Notes: generated by a model from the sequence alone, not told the origin. A stretch of DNA of 18,717 nt from Gammaproteobacteria bacterium UBA7803 (GCA_002480525.1 DLCH01000074.1:1-18717); one strand, 5' to 3'; shown: positions 7,258-14,792, counted from the first letter of the stretch. A program made the numbers and translations.

Positions 7258-8852
7258 CCCCCTCGCGCGGTCGTTGGCGGGCGCGCCTCGCCGCCCTGGT
7301 GCTGCTGCCGGCCGTCGCCGGCTGTCAGACCGTCGCCTACTACGCCCACACGGCGCTGGGGCAGTGGCGGGTGCTGCAGGCCCGGGAGCCGGTGGAACGG
7401 GTGCTCGAGGACCTGGCGCCACGCCGTCACGACGACCCGGAAGCGGCCCGCCTGTACGAACGGCTCGCCTACAGCCAGGCGCTGCTCGAGTTCGCGGACC
7501 GCCGGCTGGCGCTGTCCGCCGACGGCCGCTATCGCACCTACGTGGCTCTGGACCGCGCCGCCGTGGTGTGGAACGTGTTCGCCGCGCCGCCGCTGTCCCT
7601 GGAGCCGCACCGCTGGTGCTACCCGGTGGTCGGCTGCGCGCCCTACCGGGGTTTCTTCGACGAGGCCTACGCCCGGCGCCGGGCGGAGGCCCTGGCCCGG
7701 CTGGGGCTGGAGACCCACGTCGGCCCGGTCGCGGCCTACTCCACCCTGGGATGGTTCGAGGATCCGCTGCTCAGTACCTTCATCGCCTGGCCGGAAGCCG
7801 ATCTGGCGGCGCTGCTGCTCCACGAGCTCGCCCACGGCGAGGTGTGGGTCGCCGGCGACGTGGCCTTCAACGAATCGTTCGCCACCTTCGTCGGACGGCG
7901 GGGTCTGACCGAGTGGCTCGAGTCCCGGGACGAACGCGCCGCCCTGGCGGCACGGGCGAGGGCGGAGGCCGACCAGGCGCGTCTGCTGCGGCTGCTGGCG
8001 GAGCTTCGCTCGGCGCTGGCGCGCGTCTACCGGAGCGACCGGCCCCAGGCTGCCAGGCTGCATGCCAGGGCGCGGGTGTTCGCGGCGGCGCGGGCCTGTT
8101 ACGCCGCCGGCCGCGAGCGCTTCGGCGGCGGCCGCTTCGACGGGCTCATGGCGGGGCTGAACAACGCCAGCCTCGTGTCTGTGGCCACCTACGAGGATCT
8201 GGTGCCCGGGTTCGAGGCCGTGTTCGAGTCCGCCGGCCGCGACTGGCCGGCGTTCTACCAGCGGGTCCGGGACATCGCGCGGCTCGATCCGGCGGAGCGC
8301 CGGCTGGCCCTGCGGCCCTCAGGCGACCAGCAGGTAGCACAGGGTGGCGATCACCACGGCGCCGAGCACGTTGAGTGCGAGGCCCTCACGGGCCATTTCC
8401 TGGATGGTGAACCGACCGCTCGAGTAGACGATGACGTTCGGGGCCGTGGCCACCGGCAGCATGAACGCGCAGGAGGCGCTCATGGCGGCCGGGATCATGA
8501 ACAGCTTCGGGTCCATGCCGGCGCCCATGGCGCCGGCCGCGAGGATCGGCATCAGCAGTGTCGTGGTGGCGGTGTTGCTGGTGGTCTCGGTGAGGAACGT
8601 CACCGCCAGGCAGATGGTGATCATGATCAGGAACACCGGCAGCGTCGCCAGTCCGGACAGGCCGGCGCCGATCGTCTGGCTGAGGCCCGATTCGGTGAAG
8701 GCGGCAGCGATGGCGATGCCGGCGCCGAACAGGATCAGCATGCCCCAGGGAATCCGCGTGGCGGACTCCCAGTCGAGCAGGCGCTCGCCCTTGCCGTCCG
8801 GAATGACGAACAGGGCCGTGACCGCCAGGAACGCCACCATGTAGTCCTGTGA
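7248..8852 (+). CDS. Predicted zinc aminopeptidase lipoprotein (COG4324/DUF2265) with stop-less 3' extension
   Basis: The first 357 codons match the predicted-aminopeptidase family. An N-terminal signal ends in a lipobox (AVAGC, C26), and the zinc motif HELAH (192-196) is followed by FNES, with E209 as a likely third ligand. It should be a lipid-anchored metallopeptidase in the periplasm; whether it truly cleaves amino-terminal residues is untested. Family members usually end just after the stretch seen here as RDIARLDPAERRLALRP, which falls at about 8318. In this window no stop occurs there: the frame stays open for 177 more codons to a TGA at 8850, entirely antisense to the transporter gene, and the added residues (Gly/His/Asp/Arg-rich) look like antisense noise. 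The stop may be lost or a sequencing frameshift may be present; a TAG in the +1 frame sits at 8335. The ATG at 7248 is preferred over the upstream TTG because it gives a clean signal peptide. Confidence 0.75.
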   Translation: MHSTPSRGRWRARLAALVLLPAVAGCQTVAYYAHTALGQWRVLQAREPVERVLEDLAPRRHDDPEAARLYERLAYSQALLEFADRRLALSADGRYRTYVALDRAAVVWNVFAAPPLSLEPHRWCYPVVGCAPYRGFFDEAYARRRAEALARLGLETHVGPVAAYSTLGWFEDPLLSTFIAWPEADLAALLLHELAHGEVWVAGDVAFNESFATFVGRRGLTEWLESRDERAALAARARAEADQARLLRLLAELRSALARVYRSDRPQAARLHARARVFAAARACYAAGRERFGGGRFDGLMAGLNNASLVSVATYEDLVPGFEAVFESAGRDWPAFYQRVRDIARLDPAERRLALRPSGDQQVAQGGDHHGAEHVECEALTGHFLDGEPTARVDDDVRGRGHRQHERAGGAHGGRDHEQLRVHAGAHGAGREDRHQQCRGGGVAGGLGEERHRQADGDHDQEHRQRRQSGQAGADRLAEARFGEGGSDGDAGAEQDQHAPGNPRGGLPVEQALALAVRNDEQGRDRQERHHVVL

Positions 8853-9719
8853 GTTGGCGACGTTCAGCAGCCCCGCCCAGCCGCCGAAGGGCTCCTGGCG
8901 GGTGATCCAGGCCACGGCGGTCAGCGCGAACACCACCAGCACGCGCCGCTCGGCCGTCGTCCACGGTCCGACCGGCGGCACGCTGGGGGCCGGGTGGCGG
9001 ATCAGCCGGCGGGTCAGGTACAGCCCGATCAGCGGCACGAAGGCCAGCACCACCGGCACCGCCCACACCATCCAGCCGGCGAAGGTGATGCGTTCGCCCA
9101 CCTGCTGCTCGTAGACCCCCATGAAGATGACGTTGGGCGGCGTGCCGATGGGCGTGCCGATGCCGCCCACGCTGGCGGCATAGGCGATGCCGAGCAGCAG
9201 CGGCTTCGCCAGATCCGGGTCCTCGGACTTCTCCAGCACCGCCAGGGCGACGGGCAGCAGCATCAGCGTGGTCGCGGTATTGGAGATCCACATGGACAGC
9301 ATCGCCGAGGCGGCCATGAAGCCGAACACCAGGCGCCGGCTGCTGGTCCCGCCGAACGCCCGCACCATGGTCAGGGCGATGCGCCGGTGCGCGCCGTTCT
9401 TCTCCAGCGCCGTCGACAGGATGAAGCCGCCGAGCAGCAGCAGGATCAGCGAGTGGCCGTAGGACGCGGCGATGTCCGCCGGGGTGAGCACGCCGGTGAG
9501 GGGCAGCAGCGCCAGCGGCAGCAGCGAGGTGGCCGGGATCGGGATCGGCTCGAACACCCACCAGACGATGCACAGCACGGTGATGCCGGTGGTGATGGCC
9601 GCGTCGTGCTCGAATCCGGCGGCGAACATGAGGTATGAGGCCAACAATGCCACAATGGGGCCGGCGACCATGGCGGCGTTCTGCGTCGGCGTCGCGGAGG
9701 GGGTGGTGTTCTCGGACAT
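8319..9719 (-). CDS. SLC13/DASS-family sodium:dicarboxylate (or sulfate) symporter
   Basis: This is a 466-residue membrane transporter with about 11-12 hydrophobic helices. It carries both internal copies of the family's substrate/sodium-binding motif: ISNTATTLMLLP (S146-N147-T148) and TSNTATTTLLMPIL (S381-N382-T383). GTPIGTPPN (188-196) and the signature-like ATAPNVIVYSSG (424-435) are also present. DASS proteins import C4-dicarboxylates, citrate or sulfate with sodium; the twin SNT motifs favour di- or tricarboxylates, as in VcINDY, but the substrate cannot be fixed from sequence. The ATG at 9719 follows AAGAAGG with a 9-base spacer on the minus strand, a good ribosome binding site. The gene faces sbcB divergently across a 191-base region containing repeated dyads, and it converges with and overlaps the open frame of the aminopeptidase at its 3' end. 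Confidence 0.92.
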   Translation of the reverse strand: MSENTTPSATPTQNAAMVAGPIVALLASYLMFAAGFEHDAAITTGITVLCIVWWVFEPIPIPATSLLPLALLPLTGVLTPADIAASYGHSLILLLLGGFILSTALEKNGAHRRIALTMVRAFGGTSSRRLVFGFMAASAMLSMWISNTATTLMLLPVALAVLEKSEDPDLAKPLLLGIAYAASVGGIGTPIGTPPNVIFMGVYEQQVGERITFAGWMVWAVPVVLAFVPLIGLYLTRRLIRHPAPSVPPVGPWTTAERRVLVVFALTAVAWITRQEPFGGWAGLLNVANSQDYMVAFLAVTALFVIPDGKGERLLDWESATRIPWGMLILFGAGIAIAAAFTESGLSQTIGAGLSGLATLPVFLIMITICLAVTFLTETTSNTATTTLLMPILAAGAMGAGMDPKLFMIPAAMSASCAFMLPVATAPNVIVYSSGRFTIQEMAREGLALNVLGAVVIATLCYLLVA

Positions 9720-9768
9720 CTACCCGGGCCTTCTTGCGGCGGGCCCGAGCGGCGGGCCCCGATTGCGT

Positions 9769-9844
9769 CGGTCGATTCGCCGAAGCGACGGTCCCGCGGA
9801 AGACGCGGCGGGCCCGCTGAATCGGTCGTTTCTCGGAAACGGTC
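9769..9844. promoter_or_regulatory. Two imperfect direct repeats with dyad cores, candidate operator
   Basis: The first unit is GTCGATTCG-C-CGAAGCGAC (9771-9789), whose arms match at 8 of 9 positions. The second is CGTTTC-TCG-GAAACG (9827-9841), with arms perfect over 6 bases. Their surroundings (GGCGGGCCC... then CGGTCG-TTC... and ...CGGTC) also repeat, and the two dyad centres are 54 bases apart. They lie 50-150 bases upstream of the symporter ATG and about 70-140 upstream of sbcB, where a regulator would bind. No adjacent regulator gene is present. Confidence 0.45.
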
Positions 9845-9870
9845 TTTTCGCTCGAACGAGGCGGGCAAGG

Positions 9871-9900
9871 TTGCCAACGCCGCCACTGCAAAGCAACTAT
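9871..9900 (+). promoter_or_regulatory. Candidate promoter of sbcB
   Basis: TTGCCA (9871-9876) and AACTAT (9895-9900) are 18 bases apart. The predicted transcription start, about 9906-9908, leaves only a few bases before the ATG at 9911. No ribosome binding site fits in that space, so the message may be nearly leaderless. Confidence 0.45.
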
Positions 9901-9910
9901 ACGAAGCAGC

Positions 9911-11320
9911 ATGACCCAGAGTTTCTACTGGTACGACCTCGAGACCTCGGGCACGGACCCGCGCTGGGACCGCATCGTCCAGTTCGCCGGCCTGCGCACC
10001 GACGCGGCGCTGAACGAGATCGGCGACGCGTGCAGCGTCTACGTCCGCCTGCCGGACGACGTGCTGCCCAATCCGGATGCCGCCCGGGTGACCGGGATCA
10101 CCCCCGAGCTGACCCATGAGCAGGGCATCGGCGAGTGGCAGGCGCTCTCCCGCATCAATGCGCTGTTCGCCCAGCCGGGCACCTGCGTGGCGGGCTACAA
10201 CAGCCTGCGTTTCGACGACGAGTTCGTGCGGCACGGCCTGTACCGGGCGCTCATGGACCCCTACGCCCGGGAATGGCAGCGGGGCAATTCCCGCTGGGAT
10301 CTGATCGACCTGGTGCGGGCGGCCGGCGCGCTGCGGCGCGACGGCATCGAGTGGCCCCGGGACGACGAGGGCCTGCCGGTCTACAAGCTGGAGCTGCTGA
10401 CGGTGGCCAACGGCATCGAGCACGGCCAGGCCCACGATGCCCTGTCCGACGTGCGTGCCACCGTGGCGCTGGCCCGGCTGATCCGCGAGGCCCAGCCCAA
10501 GCTGTTCGACTACTATCTCGGCTGCCGGGACAAGAAGTTCGTGCGCGGCCTGCTCGAGCCGTTCGGGGCGCGGCTGTGCGTGCACGTCACGGGCATGTAC
10601 CCGCGGGACCGCTACGCCACGGCGCCCATCGTGTCCGTATGCCGTCATCCCACCAACGGCAACGCCATCATCGTGGCCGACCTGGCGCGGGACGTGGAGA
10701 TGCTGGTGCAGGGCTCCGAGGACGAGATCCGGGAGGCGCTGTTCCGCCCGGGCGGCGGCGAGCGGCCGCCGCTGAAGGAGGTGCGCCTGAACCGCTGCCC
10801 GTTCGTGGCGGGCATCGAAGTGCTGGACGACGAGAACTGGTCGCGCCTCGGCTTCGACCGCAAGCTGATCGCCGAGCGCCAGCGCCGGCTGCAGAAGCCG
10901 GGCATCGCCCAGAAGCTGATGCGGGTGTTCGGCCGCGGCCCCCGGGAACCGGCGCCGGACCCGGAGGCCGCGCTCTACGACGGCTTTCTCGGCGACGCCG
11001 ACCGCTCCCGCTGCGAGACTCTGCAGCGGCTGCTCGCCGAGGGCCGCTGGCAGGATCTGGACTTCTCCGACCAGCGCCTGGTGACGCTGGCCGGGCGGCT
11101 GAAGGCGCGCAGCTTCCCGGAGCTGCTCGACGCCGGGGAGCGGGCCGACTGGCAGGCCTTCGTGCGCGACAAGCTGCATGCCGACGAGGCGCCCTGGCTG
11201 ACCCTGCCCCGGTACCGCGCCCGGCTGGCGGAGATGCGCGCCGAGTCGCCGGGCGACGATCCGCTGCTGGACAGTCTGGAGGCCCATGCGGCGCGGCTGG
11301 AGGGGCAGTATGGGGGTTGA
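9911..11320 (+). CDS. sbcB: Exodeoxyribonuclease I
   Basis: This 469-residue protein matches exonuclease I over its full length. It is a 3'-to-5' exonuclease on single-stranded DNA that works in recombination and mismatch repair. The DEDDh catalytic set is complete: D9 and E11 in YDLETSGTD, D102 in YNSLRFDDEF, and H175 and D180 in AHDALSD. The spacing equals that of the E. coli enzyme (D15, E17, D108, H181, D186). The exonuclease domain (about 1-190) is followed by the SH3-like and helical C-terminal domains (about 195-460), which in the family form the DNA channel and bind SSB. The ATG at 9911 lies just before the catalytic motif, at family-typical distance. It is monocistronic, with a REP cluster beginning about 50 bases after the stop. 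Confidence 0.97.
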   Translation: MTQSFYWYDLETSGTDPRWDRIVQFAGLRTDAALNEIGDACSVYVRLPDDVLPNPDAARVTGITPELTHEQGIGEWQALSRINALFAQPGTCVAGYNSLRFDDEFVRHGLYRALMDPYAREWQRGNSRWDLIDLVRAAGALRRDGIEWPRDDEGLPVYKLELLTVANGIEHGQAHDALSDVRATVALARLIREAQPKLFDYYLGCRDKKFVRGLLEPFGARLCVHVTGMYPRDRYATAPIVSVCRHPTNGNAIIVADLARDVEMLVQGSEDEIREALFRPGGGERPPLKEVRLNRCPFVAGIEVLDDENWSRLGFDRKLIAERQRRLQKPGIAQKLMRVFGRGPREPAPDPEAALYDGFLGDADRSRCETLQRLLAEGRWQDLDFSDQRLVTLAGRLKARSFPELLDAGERADWQAFVRDKLHADEAPWLTLPRYRARLAEMRAESPGDDPLLDSLEAHAARLEGQYGG

Positions 11321-11370
11321 GGGGGTGGAGGATCGCGATGGCCCGGACAGCAGCCGCTCGACCAGGCGCC

Positions 11371-11396
11371 GATCGCGGCCGGGAGGCCGCTCCCAC
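11371..11396 (-). repeat. REP-like hairpin, inverted copy (locus 2)
   Basis: Read on the minus strand this is GTGGGA, then the stem GCGGCC / GGCCGC around a TCCC loop, then GATC. Like the inverted copy at locus 1 it has GTGG at the head. Compared with locus 1 one base pair of the stem is reversed (C-G to G-C) with both arms changed. Confidence 0.8.
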
Positions 11397-11405
11397 GGCG
11401 TCCCG

Positions 11406-11425
11406 GCGAGCGCCCTCCCAGGCAC
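11406..11425 (+). repeat. Degenerate REP-like remnant
   Basis: GAGCGCCCTCCCAGGCAC (11408-11425) keeps the left arm and TCCC loop of the locus-1 type (GCGCCC-TCCC), but the right arm is decayed (AGGCAC in place of GGGCGC) and the GTAG head is lost. It looks like a worn older copy between two intact ones. Confidence 0.5.
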
Positions 11426-11427
11426 CC

Positions 11428-11455
11428 CCCGTAGGAGCGGCCTCCCGGCCGCGAC
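11428..11455 (+). repeat. REP-like hairpin, forward copy (locus 2, first)
   Basis: A C-run is followed by GTAGGA (11431-11436), the stem GCGGCC (11437-11442) / GGCCGC (11447-11452) with loop TCCC, then GAC. Together with 11371-11396 it forms an inverted REP pair like that at locus 1. Confidence 0.8.
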
Positions 11456-11493
11456 CCACCAGGCCCTGCCATGCCCCCGGCCCACCGGCCAAC

Positions 11494-11523
11494 CCCCCGT
11501 AGGAGCGGCCTCCCGGCCGCGAT
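11494..11523 (+). repeat. REP-like hairpin, forward copy (locus 2, second)
   Basis: This copy is identical to 11431-11454 from GTAG through GCGA and is again preceded by a C-run. Its 3' edge (11523) is 6 bases before the GGGAG ribosome binding site of the ABC ATPase gene that starts at 11542. The hairpin would therefore sit in the leader of that message if transcription starts upstream. Confidence 0.8.
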
Positions 11524-11541
11524 CCGGACGGGAGCCGTGCA

Positions 11542-12285
11542 TTGACTGAAACGCCCACCCCCTGCGTCGAATTCGATCACGTCAGCAAACGCTTCCGGCC
11601 GGACCAGGCCGTCCTCGACGACGTCAGCCTGTCCCTGCCCGCCGGCATCACCACCGCGGTGGTGGGCGCCAGCGGCAGCGGCAAGACCACCCTGCTGCAG
11701 CTCGTCAACGCGGTGCTGCGGCCGGAGTCCGGGGTGGTCCGGGTGTTCGGCGAGCCGATTCCCGACGGCGATCTGGTGAGCTTCCGGCGCGGTATCGGCT
11801 ACGCCGTCCAGGGCGCCGGGCTGTTTCCCCACCTCACCAACCGGGACAACGTCGAGCTGCTGGCGAAGCTGTCCGGCTGGCCGCGGGAGCGGCGGGAAGC
11901 CCGGTTCGCGCTGCTGATGGAGCAGATGGAGCTGCCGCTGGACGTCGCGGAACGCTACCCGGACGCCCTGTCGGGCGGCCAGCAGCAGCGTCTCGGGCTG
12001 TGCCGGGCGCTGATGCTCGAGCCGCGCCTGCTGCTGCTCGACGAGCCCTTCTCGGCCATCGATCCGATCACCCGGATGGGCATCTACCAGACCTTCCGGA
12101 ACGTGCAGACGCGGGAGGGCGTGAGCACCCTGCTGGTCACCCACGACATGCGCGAAGCCGTCCGGCTGGCGGGGCACCTGGTGATTCTGCGGGACGGCCG
12201 TGTGCTGCAGGCGGCGCCCACCGGCCAGGTGGTCGACGAGCCCGCGGACGATTACGTGCGTTCCCTCGTCACGGAGCAGCTCTGA
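11542..12285 (+). CDS. Osmoprotectant-type ABC importer ATPase (OpuCA/OsmV-like)
   Basis: This is a 247-residue ABC ATPase with Walker A GASGSGKT (42-49), Q-loop GYAVQGAGLFPHLT (86-99), signature LSGGQQQR (143-150), Walker B LLLLDEPF (163-170) and H-loop TLLVTHDM (H201). Sequence character and the partner gene place it with the glycine betaine/choline/ergothioneine uptake (OpuC, OsmV, EgtV) branch. It stops right after the ATPase core, so the C-terminal CBS domains used by OpuCA/OpuAA to sense ionic strength are missing. The start is TTG at 11542 with GGGAG seven bases upstream; no ATG or GTG in frame gives a better start before the conserved CVEFDHVSKRF. Its stop overlaps the ATG of the permease fusion (TGATG), so the two are coupled. 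Confidence 0.9.
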   Translation: MTETPTPCVEFDHVSKRFRPDQAVLDDVSLSLPAGITTAVVGASGSGKTTLLQLVNAVLRPESGVVRVFGEPIPDGDLVSFRRGIGYAVQGAGLFPHLTNRDNVELLAKLSGWPRERREARFALLMEQMELPLDVAERYPDALSGGQQQRLGLCRALMLEPRLLLLDEPFSAIDPITRMGIYQTFRNVQTREGVSTLLVTHDMREAVRLAGHLVILRDGRVLQAAPTGQVVDEPADDYVRSLVTEQL

Positions 12286-13778
12286 TGTGCGCGGTGGCGC
12301 GTCGCTGCTGCGTGGCCGCGCTCGCCGCCTGGTCGCTGCTGGCCATGCCGGCGGCGTCGGCGGCGACGGTCACCGTCGGCAGCAAGAACTTCAACGAGTC
12401 CTACCTGCTCGCGGAGATGGCCTCCCAGCTCCTCGAGCACGCCGGCTACGACGTCGAGCGCCGCTTCGGCCTCGGCGGCACGCTGATCTGCTACCAGGCC
12501 CTGACCGCCGGCGAAATCGACCTGTACGTCGAGTACACCGGTACGCTGAGCCAGGCCATTCTCGACCTGCCCGTGGACGCCGATCTCGCCGAGCTGCGGG
12601 ACGCCGTGGCGCCGGCGGGACTGCTGCTGCTGCCGCCCCTCGGCTTCGACAACACCTACGCCGTGGCCATGAAGGCGTCCCGGGCCGCGGAGCTGGGTCT
12701 CGAGCGGATCGGCGATCTGCGCGGAGCGCCCCGGGACCTGCGGCTGGTGTTCAGCCACGAGTTCGTGGAGCGGGCCGACGGCTGGCCCGGGCTGGCCCGG
12801 GCCTACGAGCTCGACCGGCAGGTGACCGGCATCGAGCACGGGCTCGCCTATCAGGCCCTGGACGACGGCGCCATCGACGTGACCGACGCCTACTCCACCG
12901 ACGGCGAGGTGGTGCGCTACGGCCTGAAGCTGCTGGAGGACGACCGCAGCTTCTTCCCGGAGTACCTGGCGGTGCCGATGGTGCGCGCCGACGTGCCGCC
13001 CGGCGTGCTGCGGGCGCTCGAGCAGCTCGCCGGCCTGATCGACGACGACACCATGCAGGCGCTCAACGCGGCCGTGGTGTTCGAGAAGCGCAGCTTCGCA
13101 GAGGTGGCCAACGGATTCCTGGCGGAGCAGGGTCTGGCCAGCATCCGGGACGGCTCCGGGATGCTCTGGTCGGCCCTCGCCCGTCACACGGTCCGGCATC
13201 TGGAGCTGACGGCGGCGGCGCTGGCCGCCTCGGTGATCGTCGCGCTGATCCTCGCGCTGGCGGTGTTCCGCCACCGGCTGCTGGCGCGCGGGGTCGTCTA
13301 CTTCTGCGGCCTGCTGCAGACCATTCCATCGATCGCGCTGCTGGCGCTGATGATTCCCCTGTTCGGCATCGGCGTGCTGCCGGCGGTGATCGCGCTGTTT
13401 CTGTACTCGCTGCTGCCGACGCTGCGCAACACGGTGTCGGCGCTCACCACCGTGGACCCGACGCTGCTCAAGGTCGCCGAGGCCATGGGCATGACCAACG
13501 CCGAGCAGATCCGCTACGTGTACGTGCCGCTGTCGCTGCCGAGCATGCTCGCCGGCATCCGCACCGCGGCGGTCATCAGCATCGGCACGGCGACGCTGGC
13601 CGCGTTCATCGGCGCCGGCGGTCTCGGCGATCCCATCGTCACCGGGCTGGCGCTGAACGACACGGGCCTGATTCTGCAGGGCGCCGTGCCGGCGGCCCTG
13701 CTGGCGATCGTCACCGAGCTGGTGTTCGAGCTGATCGAGCGCCTGGTGCTGCCGGGGCACTTGCGGCCCCAGACCTGA
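12285..13778 (+). CDS. ABC importer substrate-binding protein / permease fusion (OpuB/OpuC-like)
   Basis: This is a 497-residue fusion. A signal peptide (1-26, ending ASA) is followed by a periplasmic OpuAC/OpuCC-type binding domain (about 28-285). Typical motifs there are VTVGSKNFNESYLLAEM (GSK at 32-34) and DLYVEYTGT (Y81, Y84). A permease domain (about 292-490) has five or six helices and the EAM coupling motif in VAEAMGMTNAEQIRYVYVP. The related family members carry glycine betaine, choline, carnitine or ergothioneine; the substrate here is open. Better-known fusions of this family place the permease first and the binding protein last, so the order seen here is the reverse. With the upstream ATPase this makes a complete two-gene importer. 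The ATG at 12285 overlaps the ATPase stop. The gene ends directly against the response regulator on the other strand with no spacer. Confidence 0.9.
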   Translation: MCAVARRCCVAALAAWSLLAMPAASAATVTVGSKNFNESYLLAEMASQLLEHAGYDVERRFGLGGTLICYQALTAGEIDLYVEYTGTLSQAILDLPVDADLAELRDAVAPAGLLLLPPLGFDNTYAVAMKASRAAELGLERIGDLRGAPRDLRLVFSHEFVERADGWPGLARAYELDRQVTGIEHGLAYQALDDGAIDVTDAYSTDGEVVRYGLKLLEDDRSFFPEYLAVPMVRADVPPGVLRALEQLAGLIDDDTMQALNAAVVFEKRSFAEVANGFLAEQGLASIRDGSGMLWSALARHTVRHLELTAAALAASVIVALILALAVFRHRLLARGVVYFCGLLQTIPSIALLALMIPLFGIGVLPAVIALFLYSLLPTLRNTVSALTTVDPTLLKVAEAMGMTNAEQIRYVYVPLSLPSMLAGIRTAAVISIGTATLAAFIGAGGLGDPIVTGLALNDTGLILQGAVPAALLAIVTELVFELIERLVLPGHLRPQT

Positions 13779-14792
13779 TCAGCGGGCGGGCAGGGTGGCC
13801 CGGTACGCGTCGTAGCTGGAGCGGCCCGGGTCGAAGTCCACGTCGGTGACGGCATCCCGGACCAGGGCCTGGAGCCAGGGCACGTTGCCCGGGATCTCGC
13901 TCGCCTCGGCCACCTTCTCGGCCCACGGATAGGACTCGTCGCCGAAGTAGTCCTCGGGGCTGTCGCCGCCGAACAGGCCCACCAGGCGGCCCTGCTCGAT
14001 GCCGCGGCGGATGTCGGCGGGAGCGCCGTAGCGGCGCACGAAGTCGATCTGCCGCTGGCGCGCCCGCGGGTCGAGCAGCACCAGCCGCAGCACGGTGCCG
14101 TTGGCGCGCAGCATCAGGAATCCGGGCGGGTCGTTGACCAGGTAGTACTCGGCGATCTGCTCCTCCTGCATGAGCCGGCGCATCTGGATGGCCACGGACG
14201 GGTCGATCAGAAACCCGGGCGGGTCGATGGCCAGCGCCGTGCGCAGCCGCTCGAGGTACTGGTGGAAATACTCCCGCTCCAGCTCGGCGACGAAGGCCAC
14301 CAGGGTCTCGACCGCGGTGGCCCGGTGCTTGGGGATGAACCGGTGGATCAGCCCCGCGTTGAACGCCTCGACGGCCTGCTTCTCGTCCGCGACGCCGGTG
14401 AGCATGGCGCGGCGGGCGTGGGGGTCGTTCATGCGGGCGCAGAGCTGCAGGCCGTCGACGTGCGGCATGGCGTAGTCGATGAGCACCACCGACACCCGGC
14501 GGAAGCGCTGCAGATGATTGATTTCCTGCTCGATCACCGACAGGTCGAGATGGATCAGCGCCTCCGAGTCGCCGTTGCGCGCCAGGGAGAAGCAGCGGTC
14601 CACCAGCGGCGGCAGATCGATGGGCTCGTTCAGGAACTCCAGCGCCGCCTCGGCGTGGGTGAATCCCCGGCAGGCGAGCGACGACGGCATGTCGAGCGTC
14701 AGGCTGCGCAGGAACGACTCGTTGTCGTCCACCAGCACCACGGTGGTGGGGTGGAAGTAGGGCGACAGGATGAACCGGTCGCGGCGCCTCAT
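13779..14792 (-). CDS. Atypical response regulator with expanded receiver and unknown C-terminal domain
   Basis: This is a 337-residue protein. The receiver hallmarks are present: acidic pair D22-D23 (VVLVDDNESF), probable phosphoacceptor D106 (VVLIDYAMPHVDGL), T132 (AMLTGVAD) and K155 (RFIPKH). Between the acidic pair and D106 there are about 40 more residues than in a standard receiver; the extra part (about 55-95) is helical. The C-terminal 170 residues are not a known DNA-binding or enzymatic output domain to my eye. They contain DPPGFL twice (190-195, 221-226) and end in FDPGRSSYDAYRATLPAR. No histidine kinase is nearby. It is the second gene after the RHH protein, with an ATGA overlap (14789-14792), so the two are likely made together. 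The output may be a protein-protein contact, possibly with that DNA-binding partner. Confidence 0.85.
   Translation of the reverse strand: MRRRDRFILSPYFHPTTVVLVDDNESFLRSLTLDMPSSLACRGFTHAEAALEFLNEPIDLPPLVDRCFSLARNGDSEALIHLDLSVIEQEINHLQRFRRVSVVLIDYAMPHVDGLQLCARMNDPHARRAMLTGVADEKQAVEAFNAGLIHRFIPKHRATAVETLVAFVAELEREYFHQYLERLRTALAIDPPGFLIDPSVAIQMRRLMQEEQIAEYYLVNDPPGFLMLRANGTVLRLVLLDPRARQRQIDFVRRYGAPADIRRGIEQGRLVGLFGGDSPEDYFGDESYPWAEKVAEASEIPGNVPWLQALVRDAVTDVDFDPGRSSYDAYRATLPAR

Noticed and set aside
11321..11541. REP cluster considered as a CRISPR array or insertion-sequence end
   Set aside because: The copies are in both orientations with unequal spacing and an internal hairpin, there are no cas genes, and no transposase or target duplication is present.
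12252..13760. A 502-codon open frame antisense to the importer fusion
   Set aside because: Its composition is the same kind of antisense noise, and the plus strand encodes an intact binding domain and permease.
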